DNA of 64,000 bases from Hyposmocoma kahamanoa (lineage: Eukaryota > Arthropoda > Insecta > Lepidoptera > Cosmopterigidae). The stretch lies in the NCBI RefSeq assembly GCF_003589595.1, contig NW_020655740.1, forward strand, positions 1,052,730 to 1,116,729, in the 5' to 3' direction. Of the stretch, positions 10,800 through 23,108 are shown piece by piece. Made by a program: the position numbers and the translations under genes. The notes under the pieces are model-generated. The model ran no database searches and was not told where the DNA came from. It was given only the letters and a program-made list of their open reading frames with translations. The number at the start of each line of letters is the position of its first letter. Positions within the stretch are counted from its first letter, which is position 1.

Positions 10800-10942
10800 A
10801 CATTCATTTTTTATGGTATTACTCCACTAGTTATAATGATTAATACAAAGATCGAACACTAAAGTGCTTCGATCCGGCTGGATACAAACCAGCATCATCA
10901 ACATACCAGGCCGACGCTCTCCCAACTGAGCTACGGAAAGAA
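10800..10942 (-). mobile_element. tRNA-headed SINE, copy 1
   Basis: On the minus strand 10940-10870 folds like a tRNA. The A-box-like TAGCTCAGTTGGG is intact. The anticodon arm has loop CTGGTAT, giving GGT (Thr) as anticodon. The T-arm has GCTGG/CCAGC stems around TTTGTAT. The acceptor stem has two mismatches and the B box is degenerate. Downstream of the tRNA part (10800-10866) the sequence resembles 11140-11196, so this is a SINE with a body rather than an isolated tRNA. Eukaryotic tRNA-Thr normally uses AGT, so a functional tRNA is unlikely. Confidence 0.6.
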
Positions 10943-11139
10943 CCAGCACAGCAACCCTTACGATTCTTTATATGCTTCTTGCAGATCTTTTGTTTTTTGT
11001 TTTAACGACTTTTTTGCCGTAGCGCCGTCTGTGAGAAATCTATGAAAAACTTTCTTTGCTTAGCCAAGTACCTTTACGCCTATTTCGCTTTAATAACTGT
11101 AATAAGAAGTTTATTGAATATCACATGTTTTACTATCAT

Positions 11140-11214
11140 GATATTCAATTCTCTTTTTGAAATTACTTCACTAGTTTGTTATAATTAGAAAAAATTCTTC
11201 GATCCGGCTGGATA
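11140..11214 (-). mobile_element. tRNA-headed SINE, copy 2 (5'-truncated)
   Basis: It shares the exact 18-mer CTTCGATCCGGCTGGATA (11197-11214) with copy 1 (10867-10884). Upstream CACTAG followed by TTATAAT is also shared. The rest of the tRNA-like head is missing, as expected for a SINE truncated at its 5' end. Confidence 0.5.
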
Positions 11215-14200
11215 GCATTTGATGTTATTCCTAAACCCAGCTTCAGTGACTTTAGAATACAAATGTACCTAGTAACCGAGTAAAGTACCTTTAAAATTTG
11301 AACCTGATAAAATAAATGAAAAATATTTTGACCAATTACTATGAATAAGAAATTTTAAAGCAGTTCAAAGATATTACTAGAAGCAATTACTTTGAACAGA
11401 CATAAAACTCTCTCTTTCAAAAAGAGTTGCACCTTAAAAATTTTACCTGAAAAATGCCATAGCACCTTTTTATGTCTACCAAAGTAGGCAGCAATAGCTA
11501 TAAAAAAATTAAATGCTGTTCGAAAGTAAACTTCTATTGCCGGGGAAGTGGTTGCTGACCATTCCTATTAGATATACCTAATTTATATTTTGTTGTAATA
11601 TAAGCTGTTATCTATACCCTCTAAGATAAAATAAATACATAAACAAGAAAGAAGTAGCAGCGCGTGGTTCGCTCCAAGTAACGTGTCCGATATTGGTGCA
11701 GGATTAAGAAGTCACTAGATGAACATGTTTCTTTACTTTGTTTGATATAGCGCAGGGTTGCCACCGCCAGTCTCTTCAGCCTTCCCTCGATTATTTACTT
11801 CCTTGTCCTCGTCTCGAGGAAACTAATTCAGAAAGGCGATGCATTCATTACATTCCTGGCACTTTCCTAATCAGTTTCTGGAGAATGACCACGAAGAAGG
11901 GTTCGGAACTCATCACTTATTAAATGTAACACATAAACAAACGGCAATGGTTGGCAACAAAAACACAATACTATACGTCCCTGTTGGAGAGGGTAAAGGC
12001 GCTTTCTCACTGGCGTCGCATCGCAGGACGAGTGACTTAAATCACGCGTCACACGTCAGCCCCACGTCACCAGCGACCATCCATCAGCGCCGCACTGACA
12101 AGGAGTCAGGGTTATTGCCACTGTTACGGTATTGTCTCACAAAAGGGTCTCGAAAGCCAACGCAACAAATACTTGACACAAACAGAGCAGCCGCTCTTAG
12201 ACGTAATATTGTGTACAGGTACTTATTTATACGCACAACATGGTGGGAGAGCGATTTAAAAGATTATTCAACTTAGCCCATCGTCCACTGAATAGAAACT
12301 ACTTACTGCTGAAGTACTGGATATAAGTACTTAATTTAGTTGCGGTGTTGTTGTGCAGGAATGTTGGTCGACGAAACAAAACTATACCAACAAATTGAAC
12401 ACGGTATTGCGAATCAGCCCTACGGCGGCGCCCTCCGCCGGCCCCGCACCGCCCCGCCCCGCACCCATTCGTCAGCGGGGCCGGCCGCGACGCGGATTAT
12501 TCCCACTATCGAAAAGTGATCCCGGCATTGCGTGAACAACATGCGTCTTCGCACTGATTTTGGGTAAACACGTAATAGACTATTCACAACAAATATCAAC
12601 GCAAAGCCAGCAAACTCACGGCCACGATCTCGGCACATGGGAATGAATTGGCCTCGAAGAACTGGGCACTCCCGCAAAAGTAAAGAGCCTAATCTAAATA
12701 AACGGAAAATGTAAGTGCTGGTGCAATAAAGAGCGTTATAAAAGAAGGGTTCCTCTCGTCTGGCGCGCAAACGAGCCCGTATCTCCAGCAGCCGCGCCGT
12801 GCAGTGCACACATTCCCGCTCGCTCGTTGTTATGCTAATATTCGCTTCGGCCGCAAACACGCCGCGCCTGTAAGGGGTCAAAATTAATTTTCAAGATACA
12901 TAGTGCATGTAACAAAAACCGGCATCCGTCGCAGAAGACCGCGTCTCTCCGAACTTATCCGAATACAACTTTGTTATGCAAATAGTGTTCAAGCCGAGCG
13001 GAAGGTATGTTGGCTTCCCAGAACATTATTAAAATACTAACAGCGCGCTTCAAATCTAACTTCGCACCTAGCCCCACACCCTCTTCCGCCCCCGTTGAGT
13101 GCTCTCGCAGTAACACTGGGAGTGAGGAGAGTGGACCAGTAATTTATCTAGTTACAGACTAGTAAAACGCATTAGACACACTTTCAGAGAAATAGGCTGC
13201 AAAAGCTCTACCTTAGGTTGCCAGGCGTGGGTGCGGCGTGGGGGTGGCATTCGTTTATACACGAATTATAAGCAAAGTTAACACGACGAGGCGGAAAAGC
13301 GGTTGTTATGAAAATGACCCGAACATTACCTCAAAAGAGAATCTGTTATCGAGGTGGTAGAGCGATTTTAGTGCGCGACGATGACGCGACGGGGACGGTA
13401 AGTGGCCGACAACGACTCGACTGCTGAGGAAAAAGTTACCATAATATCTTATAAACACGGACGAGCAAGTAAGAGTTACCTAAGTTTGTATTGAAGGTTT
13501 TCCGTTTAGCTCCATGCCGACTAGCAGTAAGGTGACCGTCTGAATTGACGAGAAAAGGTACTGACCGGTACGGATAAGAATAGATAATTACTTCAAGGAC
13601 GTAGTCGAAATTTAATAACACGTACAATATTAGTGCCAAACTATCATAAATAAGAGTATAATCTGATTGTGTCTGGGATCTGGTCAGTTCATCATGCGTG
13701 TCTTGGGGCACTACAATGCAGTATAGCAAAACAGGACTCTCGGGTAAAACACTTTGTACGAGTTGAAAACACTTGCACGCCCCTGTGTTAAATACCGTAC
13801 TTTCGTATCAAACACACAGTGGCACTCTAATGAGACGAGTACAATATTCTAAATTGCTTTTATCATATTCGGTATCAAACTGCACTGTTAGCGTACCTTT
13901 TTTTCAAAGATTGGTTCACAAGAACCAACACAGAGTTGTCTCCGTGATACGTTGACACTGTAATTGATGACAACGAGCTCTAATAAAAGAACAGCCCGAA
14001 CGGGATACGCACATAGGGGCTGCAGAAGAAGCCGAATGAAACAAAAAAGGAACAGTTGACTTTCACGTCCCTGACTGCCATATTGCCGTAGTTTCTACAA
14101 TGGTCAACTTCTGGTGATAATCGCATCCGTTAATCACACTAGCTTACTTCACTAGAATGGGTAATACCCTCTGGTATTTGAATGTTGAGCGGCTGCAGCG

Positions 14201-14630
14201 CGTGCCCTATCGCACGCCCATCGACGTCCGCTACAAATATTGTAAATATGCTCCGCGCCGTAGCTCCGCATTATATATTTATACGTGTTTGTTTAAGCAC
14301 CAGCCTTTGCCCCCATCAAACTTGCAGTTGAAACAAAATCAAAAACGAAAGTTGCTGGAGAGAAGAGTGCACATCACTGTGCTGAGTGGAGACAATGCGG
14401 CTAGCCCTTCTATTTATATATAAGACCAGTAGCGAAGTGCGGTAGACCAATGATGATGGACTATACTGACAAACATCAGTACGGCCAGGCCGTTTTATAC
14501 CTGATGAAGTATTAACTATAAGTAGGTGGAATTACAAGAGGCTCTTAAATTAGAGCGTAGTGAAGATGAGAATCGAGATACTCATTCCACGTGAACACGC
14601 CGATGCAATGATATGTCGAAGGAGGTAGCG
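11215..14630. other. Noncoding stretch, no supported gene
   Basis: Two longish open frames, 11839-12276 (+, 145 codons) and 12420-12881 (-, 153 codons), show no domain, signal peptide or splice context I recognise. The latter partly owes its length to a GC-rich patch at 12415-12500 (GGCCCCGC-type runs). Elsewhere there is ordinary AT-rich sequence. Confidence 0.4.
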
Positions 14631-15420
14631 CTCTTTATCGCTATACATAAAAACAGGCTATAATGAAACAATAATAATGGCAGAGCAGCGGCTTGCGGCA
14701 GAAGGCGGCGACGGAGGTAATTGAAATAGACAATTTGCCGCCATTACGCTAGTAGTTAGCAGATAATTTTACAACTATCTGGTTATTATTGGCGGGACAC
14801 CTTCTGCTTTTTATGCCCATTCGTGGAAAACATTAGGCAATCAGACGACAAGGTGCACTTTGATTACCTAAAGATATCAGTTGATGATGAATTGGGTGCG
14901 ACTGAATTTGTTTGCGATAAGTCGTCGGTGAACTGTTCTCGTCTTCTTTAATTTCTATAATTAATCTATGTATAGATGATATATTAACTAAAGTAACTCA
15001 CGTATTTAAGTCGAATTTTTGCCGACTTGTTTGGAACCAATTCGTGGTCTTTAATCAAGATAAATAATAATTCAGTTAACGTTCTGAGTACGCGGACAAT
15101 CACGTCGTGTCACTTATAAAACAACGTTGACGGTCAATAAGCCTGGGTTGAGCCCGCCTGGCAACTCGCGGAGGGACAAAAACGGTCGTTACTCGTCGAC
15201 TATGAGGTGCCGTTTAGAAGGCGAACCAAGTCAGTAATAAGTTGTCTCCATAACCGAGGAGGATGCAATAAGTAGCGCTCTCCTACCGCGCGTCTCGCCC
15301 TCGCCCCAACCCCGCCTGCCGCATAATGATATGACAGCCGAGTCATTACGGCGCACTTGCCGCCGCCGGCTTTATTTCAATATCTCTTACCATCGTCATC
15401 AAATAAAGCAAATCGCAATG
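14631..15420. promoter_or_regulatory. Candidate regulatory block (GC patches with TAAT cores)
   Basis: Around 14690-14770 GC-rich triplet runs adjoin GGTAATTGAAATAG and CCGCCATTACG. Around 15290-15380 CGCATAATGATATGACAG and GTCATTACGGCG adjoin CCGCCGCCGGC. ATTA/TAAT cores packed next to CpG-rich sequence are a pattern often seen in enhancers of developmental genes. No direct evidence of function is visible, so this is a conservation-test candidate only. Confidence 0.2.
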
Positions 15421-18400
15421 AAGCTCGTATTGAAACATTCCCCGATCCGGGGAAAAACGCAGATTCCTTTATTTTAGTTCCGTCTTGGCGTGTCTAAAAA
15501 GGATCCATTACAAGTCGTGAAGTGTCTGGCGAAATATGATAGAGTTTGAAAAATGAGCAACACGAAGGTGCAAGCGAGAAGGACAAGAGCGTCGCAGTCG
15601 CCGAGATGACAATGTTGTTTATAATTGTCTAACTAATCTTTATTGACAGTTTTGTGATTTGATGATCTGCGGGACTTTTAGTCACTTTATTTTGAATAAT
15701 AATTTGATCGAGACGCAAGACTTTTATAATGTTTACTTACGTAATAAAACTCGATGCACCAACTTGGGAGCATCGCATCCTGCATCGGCTTACCTTTATC
15801 GCATATCCAGCGTTCGGCACTGCTAAGTACTATTGCTATGGACTGCGTTATAGTATTTACCCAATAATATAAGAGGCTTATAAGTTGGGAACGTGGGGTA
15901 AAACCGGGACGCAAAGGCAAATATTTAATATAACGTAGCTTGAAAGAAAATAAATCAACTTTAATAGGCTATATAAGTTAAGTTTATAAATCTCGCATTA
16001 TGCACATGAAATCACCTTTTGCTTAATTCTTAATTACAAAAAAATATAAATATACGAGTATAATGGTTATTTATAAACAAAAAAAAAGTCTTTACGGTTT
16101 TGTCCAAAACCGGGTACATTTAAATTTCATATACAATTTGATGTTGTGTTTCTCGGTCGCTCCAGCGTTTATGTGCCCAGTTCTTCCATTTAAGACATGC
16201 ACTGCATCTGCTTTCGCATATTCCCATAAATTTCAGAGTAATACACGCACATTACCATCTGACATATTTTTTTTTTGGAATCTTATGTTACAATCTAAGC
16301 AGATTCAGAAATTTCTTCTCATACATTTTTTTGCCTCATTTGTTTTTATTATCTTCACTCCAGGATTGGTTTGTTTACTTTCTAATTTCGAGGCAAAAAA
16401 CACACAAATGAAAAAGAATAATCTACAAATATATATGACAATAAATTATTACTCATGTTCATATAGTTTACAATTACGTGCTTAATCTTTGCTTGAAAAC
16501 AAATTTTATTGACCTTGATATCAAAAATAATAATATGAATATGCGAATGAGCATACATCTGTTTAATTGAAAGAATATTACATTTTGTCGAGTATGCAAT
16601 GGCGCCATCGAACATTTGTTGACAAACCAAACACGACAGCCAACCGCAGAGAGCGAAAGCACGCGTCAGTTTGAATAGCCTATAGTGTCGTGTCCCGATT
16701 TTAGCCCCATACTTACGCGGTTTTGGACTAATATCCCCAAAATACGTAAAGTTACTTTTTATATTTATTGTAACGGCACTTCCAATGTTACGAATCAGAC
16801 ATCCGGTATCCGCCGTTCTTTCACGAAAAAACTATTTCATATTCCCGTATTAGGTATGTCGCCAGACCATTTAATTTTCTTTTTTTGGGGTTACCTTTCA
16901 ATGTATACCTTTTGATTGGGATATGGGAAAGTAGGATTTATTTTCAAAATATCGTTTTCTCCGAATAGGTACTATGCAATAAAAAGAGATTTACAAACCA
17001 ATCACGCAGGTAGACATTGCCGTAAGAGTTCTTAGTTTACGAACCCTGTGAAGTCTCCTTTCGACGTCTGAACATACACTTGGCAATCAATTTATTGTAG
17101 ATAATAATAATTAGACCAAATTATTGAAATTATTATTATTATTTTGTATTCAAACGTAAGCACGGTAATAAGATTTATAAAGGGCAACCACACCCGCACG
17201 GCATCACTCAAACAAACACTGCAATTTGTTACAAACAACGGTACTATGTCTCTTTGTTTCTATAACGTAGGTATCTATTCGATTCCTATATTAGTATCGC
17301 TTAGATTTTCCCGTTTCTGTACATTGGTGTTGTGACGTGTAATAAATGACTTCTGTTCTATTCCGTTCCGATGTCTTTAAATCATACTTGTTACTATAAG
17401 GCGGGCAACAAACAACATAAACAATCTTATGAATTTCCCAGTCGGTGCGTCAAGTGCGAACGGAAAGTACGAAAATGCACAATATAATGACAATCAAACA
17501 AGATGCAAAAATGTTCCAACACGTGGGCTATATGTGGGTGTTGCACGAGTCAAATCGCGAGTGGCTGACTTGGCACCTGATTAGTGAGCCCAACTACCCA
17601 ACGCAACGCTGCCCCTAAGCGCGATATTGCACTCCATCTGTCATTTTTATGGGCGCAAGTAGAATTTCCAACGACTAGTCGCACGAGTAACTTTGTTTTC
17701 AATTTAATTACTGTATGAGAGCATTAGTGACGGGAATATGAAATTTTTAGTCCGCAACTATACCGGGAACGAGCTTGTGAGCATCATCAAGCATACATTT
17801 TTGTGTTATGCACGCTGCAGTGCAGCACATTATCACTTAATTCAAGTTGCGTAATTAGGTAATAATACCATTTGAAGGGTTGACTTCGTGCTAAAAAGTC
17901 CAAATTTAATTGCGGAAATGATTTTAATTTAAATAGATTGACGGTCGTTTAAAGTATTATGTAAGTCAATAGTAGTAGGTAAATAAGAAATTATTAAATG
18001 AGCGATTGGTAGAAGCCCGAAGCCGAAGGCATCAGTAGACAGAAGCAACCGAACTTACTCTTGTCGGAATGTGATGCACTGTTTCACGGCCTACCCGAAG
18101 TCAAAAAATGAGGACACCATGGTGCTCGGCGACAGTGGTAAGCGGCATACTATCCAATCATCTGCAGACTTCCAAGAGTACGCAAAGACATCGGTGGTAG
18201 CTGGCAAGGTTTGTCTGAATCCTACTAGGGGCACTTCCTCATTGTCAGCGCCAGTGGAATGCGCGGCTACCCGTAGAAAGCGTGCTACACTAGTGGCAAA
18301 CGTAATTCTATCTATGTTCATGCAGCCTAAAATATCTTCTTCTTCTTCTCTTTTGTTTTTCCTTAATTATAATTAAAACTTCTGTTTGATTATTGCTACA

Positions 18401-18824
18401 ATCCTGTAACATTTTGCTCAGGTTATGTGGTTTTTGCTTCTTTTTGTCCAAGCGGGTATTACTTATTCGTAATGTAATAATATGTAACCGTTGTTTTTGT
18501 ATATTTTTACATTTTCACAAGACGACGACATACTGTTCCTTTCTGTTACTGTTTTGACAACCCGTGTTAGATCTCATACACTCACACTAAACATCTCAAT
18601 TCATGTCTTTGATTTTTACTCCAACTCCTTTACTATATATCTGTCATCCGGCTACGGTTTTTCTTTGAACCAATTTGACAATCACTTACGATTAAACGAT
18701 GTGTTAAGGAACGATTCCTTAAGTACTGAGTCTGATTTTCTCCCTCCATTCCCTTCTTTTATTTCCTTAGTCATAGTGTTATAATGTTCCTATGTTTATT
18801 TATTTATTATTATTACTATTGCCA
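15421..18824. other. Noncoding stretch, no supported gene
   Basis: Mostly AT-rich. The 140-codon frame at 16063-16485 is Phe/Ile/Lys-rich low-complexity translation, as expected from AT-rich DNA. About 18000-18320 is less AT-rich and open on both strands (101 and 76 codons), possibly an unrecognised repeat. No domain is seen in either frame. Confidence 0.4.
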
Positions 18825-19090
18825 TCGCCCCTGGTAGTAAGCGACAAGCCTATCCATAACAGTTGGAGTGCAACTCGGGACTTTCAATCGCAAAGATCTC
18901 AGAGGCACTGCCCCTGCGCCCGTCACCCTGAGACATAAGTTGACAAGTCCCGTGTGCCTGCAATTTCACCAGCACCCTTACCCTACGAAACCGGAGCGGA
19001 GTAGTGTTCACTTTACTGGTTGGCGGCAGAATAGGTGTTGTGGCAGCACCTACTTGCCTGGACGAACTCTTTCACAAGGAGCTAGCTCTA
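18825..19090 (+). repeat. Interspersed repeat family X, longest copy
   Basis: Shared blocks in order are GGTAGTAAGCGACAAGCC, CCATAACAGTTGGAGTGC, GCAAAGATCTCAGAGGCAC, GTCACCCTGAGACATAAG and AAGTCCCGTGTGCCTG. The first two blocks are also in the copy at 21960-22075 and most recur at 52575-52725. This copy continues through CACCAGCACCCTTACCC and TTGGCGGCAGAATAGG, which I recognise from lepidopteran genomic repeats. A TTTATTTATTTATTATT tract lies just upstream. No transposase or RT is seen. Confidence 0.6.
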
Positions 19091-19858
19091 CTGCTACTAA
19101 AAAAGTATGTATTTATTATTATTTATTTTATAAATGAGTACGTTATTTATTTAAAACACTTCCTCTAGAAGATATTTTTTTGTTGCACCCCCCTTTCCAG
19201 CTCTTAAATTATTATCCTAAGATTGCCTGGAAAAAATTGCTACTTAACAATATATACTTACGTTACTGTTCTGTATTGGCATTGTCGTTTTTAAAGTGCA
19301 ATAAAGAATTTATATATTCATTCATTATTTATTTATTTCGTATAGCCGGTGTAGTTAGAGCATTCAAATTAGATAATCGGGTTTAGTTAATTCAATTATA
19401 TAGCGAAATATGGCGCCCTATCATCGACCCCAAAGGAGACCGGTTCGGCAAATTCGACCAATCAAAAGATTAACCGGGTACGATACACTTGTTTCGTTCA
19501 TCCGGGCTGGCCGGGCGTCTGGCACCGGACGTCAAACCGGGATAATCCGGGCCGCGGACAGGTTAATCCGCCCGTTGTCGGCCAAAAATGTAACAACTAT
19601 CCCGACCCCTGTCTATTGTCGACAATTTATTGTCCACTTTGTACTATTTACCGGTTGTTTAGGGTTATAAAAATACCGCTTCGTCAGTGTTGCGTAGGAG
19701 CGCCCTATTTCATGGCTTTATTTAATAAATCGTGGCGCGGAACGTTCTATTAAATCGCAATTGGCTTTAATTTTCCGCAGCGGCGGCAGCGTGTCTACGG
19801 GCAGTGAGGTAGCTCGCGTAACGAGGTGAGGGATTGCCGTCGGCGCGCCGCCAGTCAA
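19091..19858. other. Noncoding stretch with CCGG-rich block
   Basis: About 19425-19600 is dense in CCGG, CCGGG and GACC motifs (for example AACCGGGATAATCCGGGCC) and is open as an 86-codon plus-strand frame with no domain. About 19720-19850 has ATTAAATCGCAATTGGC next to GCAGCGGCGGCAGCG, again mixing homeodomain-like cores with GC-rich sequence. Confidence 0.35.
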
Positions 19859-21229
19859 TAGTGTTGCCCAATGCAAGACCAAGACGAGCCTTACACCAGT
19901 CTTGGTCTTGATCTTGCTGCAAGAGTCTCGCTAGTCTTACAATTACCTATTGCTACTTATTACATATGCAAACATACGACGCCGATTATCGTAAACCGCA
20001 GTTATAATAAATAATGTTTGCCGATGACCGGTATAATCACAATTCTTAAAATAGTCATTCATTCTTAATTAACAAACAAACTTTAAACAATTAAAACGAT
20101 GAGTGAAGAAAGCGTCAAAAAATGTAACTGTTTGCACTGAATTAAGTTGAATTTATGGCAGTCAACAGCAGGTCAAATCGAAAAATGATAAATTTATTAT
20201 GGGTTTGGCTTTCAGTTGAATATCCGTTGAAATTTTACAATTTTGGAACACGCCTGGCCCGGCTTGATGCCGCGACACTTGCCGCAACGTCTTATAAGAA
20301 AGCGGAGTCTTTTTCGACAAATCAACTAGTGTTATATCAACTAGTGTTATACACATATGTGTGACGTCTTATTCTTTGGAAAATAAAGTTAATATTATAA
20401 TATCATTGTAAATTGTAGAAATTGTTAAAATAAAAAAATGTTTTAAAAACCGAATTCATCTCTTATTACGCCTTGAAGTATAACTATTTCTTTAAATTTA
20501 GACATTTTTGCTTAATATACATTTACGTCAATGTGCTAGACTAAAGGTTGGCTCGCGAAAGTTAAATAACAAAAATAAACAATAAACTTATCGTAATACT
20601 TATACTTAATTACCAATTCTTTTTGATAAATAATAGTTCTCTAAACTTCGCAAAATAAAGGAGCAATGATAAAAGGTAATCAAAAATCTTTCTGGAAATT
20701 GTCATTCTGTGGGTTAACACAAACATGCACAGCGCCATCCAAATAAGATATCACCGACAGACGTCAAATAAAAATATCTATTGCTTCTCTTTCAAACTAT
20801 ATAAGCTTCAATCGCGTAAAAGAGATAGAGCATAATATTGACTGCAAACACTGTTTGCTATATTCGATTACGCTTGTTTTATATATACATACTTGTATTA
20901 TAATAAGGCTGTGTTCCCCGTAAAATAATCGTTTACCTCAGTTAAACAAAATCGTAGTACCGCGAGTTTGGACTTACTTCTAAGGTTCTAATATTGTGGA
21001 TATCTTCTTTTTAATGAAATTATGTACATTTTTACGGGTATACAAAATATTTGACATTATTTAATGCGTAAAAGAACTTAATTCATAGCAAATGCGAGAC
21101 CGCAAAAGTCTCGCAGACACAGTCTTGTTCTTGCCCAAATCTTGCTGGGTAGGTCATGGTCTTGGTCTTGCTACAATTATGTGCTCCTGGTCTTGCAGAG
21201 CTTGATTGGACTGATTTTGGGCAACACTA
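19859..21229. mobile_element. 1.4-kb TIR DNA element with subterminal CTTGGTCTTG repeats
   Basis: The left end TAGTGTTGCCCAA is the exact reverse complement of the right end TTGGGCAACACTA. Inside each end are several AAGACCAAGAC / GTCTTGGTCTTG copies, at about 19874-19925 and 21110-21200. The 1.3-kb interior has no recognisable transposase; the 69-codon frame at 20155-20364 has no domain. Flanking octamers (CCAGTCAA / CTGCCAAA) are only weakly alike. The shorter element at 7742-8393 has the same ends. hAT membership is possible but unproven. Confidence 0.7.
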
Positions 21230-21959
21230 CTGCCAAACAGCAATGATGGCTAATTTTTGAGCTCGGTCAACGACGGTTACCCTAAATCTAATTGTCCTTG
21301 TAGCCTTACCTAGGGCGTTGATTACTGCAAGATAGTTAGTGCACGCCAGTCCGGACATACATGGGCGCTGAACTGGAATTTCCTTTTACAGAACAGTTTC
21401 TATTACAGGTTTTCTTGATGTATCTTTGTTAGGTAATGTAAGAAACATTTTCAAAACGATTTTTTGTCAAAGACATGTCGAGTTAAACAATGATACTGAG
21501 GCATATTATTTGCTGAGATCAAGTTCTATGACGCTGTTTCATAGAAATATAAAGGGTAGTTTTTCCTTTCGAACATGTCGCGAGTCAATTAGGTACAGTA
21601 AAATATCGAATACGCCGACTCCCCTCTATCCTTCTTGTAAACTCACTTTAATTCAGTTGTAAACATACATTCAGTGAACTCGCAACTTCAAATATTTGGT
21701 AACGGTGATAACCGTTAGAATTAAATACCTACATAACATGCGCCATGTGTTGGTGCGGGCGGCGCGGTACCAAATAAAAAAATAACGCGGCGGTGCAGAG
21801 CGTAGCGATGGGCTAAATGTGGGATTGATTGGGGAACGACAAGCATGATAATAGCCGCAAAGTTCCTTGTCCAGGGAAGTACTGCCACCTTACCTATTTC
21901 TGCTGCTAAGCAGTAATGCTCACGTTACCGCGTTCCGGTGTTAAAGGGTCAGCGTGCTG
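21230..21959. other. Noncoding stretch, no gene seen
   Basis: The 78-codon frame at 21426-21662 has no domain. About 21750-21800 is modestly GC-rich. Confidence 0.4.
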
Positions 21960-22075
21960 GTTAAATTACAGGCACGTGGGACTTGTCGACAGAATATAAT
22001 GTCTCAGTGGCTCTGTGGCACTGCAACTGTCATGGATAGGCGTGCCGCTTACCACCTGGAGCGCGACTTGTGCGT
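21960..22075 (-). repeat. Interspersed repeat family X, inverted copy
   Basis: The reverse complement reads GGTGGTAAGCGGCACGCC, CCATGACAGTTGCAGTGCC and GACAAGTCCCACGTGCCTG, matching the copy at 18825-19090 in order. The segment between the second and third blocks is shorter than in that copy, so this one is internally deleted. Confidence 0.6.
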
Positions 22076-22107
22076 CCTCATACAATAATTATTACTTTTT
22101 TATAAAA

Positions 22108-22404
22108 CAAAAATCAACCTCAAAAGTTTATGGAGTTACATCTATTCGACAAGTCTTATTGAAATAGGTTACCGGAAAGTGCGCGAAATTCGATTCGATC
22201 GAAGCGGATTCATCTCCTAGTTTGCCACCATTAGAGGTGGAGTATTTTCTTCTAATTTAAATGGGACGAATACTGAGATACCCTCTTTCCAATAAAATAA
22301 GAATCATCAAAATCGGTTCACAAACGCCGGAATCGCGTGACATACATGTGTGCATAGTGTGTGTGTGTGTGTGTGTGTGCACAAGCAAAAAATAGTCGTG
22401 TTGA
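22108..22404 (-). mobile_element. ACCGACTT-type TIR repeat, copy 3, with (GT)n
   Basis: On the plus strand it runs from ATCAACCTCAAAAG through GGTTACCGGAAAGTGCG, TCTCCTAGTTTGCCACC, ATACCCTCTTTCC and CATCAAAATCGGTTCACAAA, the reverse order of copies 1 and 2. A (GT)n microsatellite occupies 22357-22379. The right end abuts the RTE relic, and the exact boundary is unclear. Confidence 0.65.
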
Positions 22405-23108
22405 AAACTTATATACGCCTCCTTCAAAGATTGCCAGACTAGCCGGTCGGACGCAATGTGCATCCATCGGTTACCTGTCGCCCTTAACAGGTCATTGGTC
22501 CATCTAGGAGTAGTCTCCATTCGAGAACCTTTATGCCCCAACGGCCGTCAGTTCTACCAGCCGTGTGGTGCCCTGCCTACTCCTATTTCAAATTGCTAAT
22601 CCTTTGAGTTATGTCACTGACTTTGAAATGCCGAGAATTCTTCGCTCCATGGCTCCTTGAGTGACTTTGCGCTTTTTTATGGGGCCCATCATTGACTTAC
22701 AAATAAATGGACGACGGGTCTAATACAAAAACCACGAAAAAAATGTCCCAAGTCAACCTATTCGAAATTTAAATAGTGATGTCATCGCAGTATCGCGCTG
22801 TCAGTAGAACAAATGAAGACTAAAGCGGAGTGTCGCGCTCTGTATACGATTTTAGCGCCTTACAAGTGCGGACACTTTTTATAATTGTAAGTCAATGGGG
22901 CCCATAGTAAATGACCACGTCTCACAGCCATAGGTCATCGCTGGCAACACGTTCTGCTCGAAGAATTTCTTCGAATCTTCAAGGATAGCGGCATTGCGGA
23001 TGAGGAGACAACTGTCCAACCGAGTCGGATTCCACGATTGACCTCTTCCTCGAAGCTGGGTCTGCCTAATTTGACAGTTTGCCTGAGGTAGACATACTCG
23101 TCAACAAC
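22405..23108 (-). pseudogene. RTE-clade retrotransposon, C-terminal part, interrupted
   Basis: Reading the minus strand from 23108: VVDEYVYLRQTVKLGRPSFE and EEVNRGIRLGW, then after a frameshift FEQNVLPAMTYGCETWSFT. A 208-bp insertion intervenes. The protein resumes as MGPIKKRKVTQGAMERRILG and ends with RWTNDLLRATGNRWMHIASD and SLKEAY. Block order and wording match the distal RT and C-terminal tail of RTE-type non-LTR elements, which normally carry an upstream AP endonuclease; that part is absent here. Stops and frame changes near the GRAP segment (22560-22620) confirm decay. The element would have copied itself by target-primed reverse transcription. Confidence 0.8.
22690..22897. mobile_element. 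208-bp MITE inserted in the RTE relic, exact 8-bp TSD
   Basis: Termini CATTGACTTACAA (22690-22702) and TTGTAAGTCAATG (22885-22897) are perfect 13-bp inverted repeats. The octamer GGGCCCAT flanks both sides (22682-22689 and 22898-22905). Removing the element and one octamer restores the colinear RTE reading across TMGPIKK. An 8-bp duplication and a CAnnG-type terminus suit the hAT superfamily. There is no coding capacity. Confidence 0.85.

Noticed and set aside
11839..12276. 145-codon plus-strand open frame
   Set aside because: No domain, signal peptide, splice context or codon bias was recognised. Lengths like this occur by chance in 64 kb.
12420..12881. 153-codon minus-strand open frame
   Set aside because: Extended by a GC-rich patch that lacks stop codons. 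The Arg-rich translation shows no family.
16063..16485. 140-codon plus-strand open frame
   Set aside because: Phe/Ile/Lys-rich translation of AT-rich DNA, with no domain or plausible membrane-protein organisation.
18071..18376. Plus and minus frames that looked like a possible exon
   Set aside because: Open on both strands in a less AT-rich block. Neither translation matches anything recognised.
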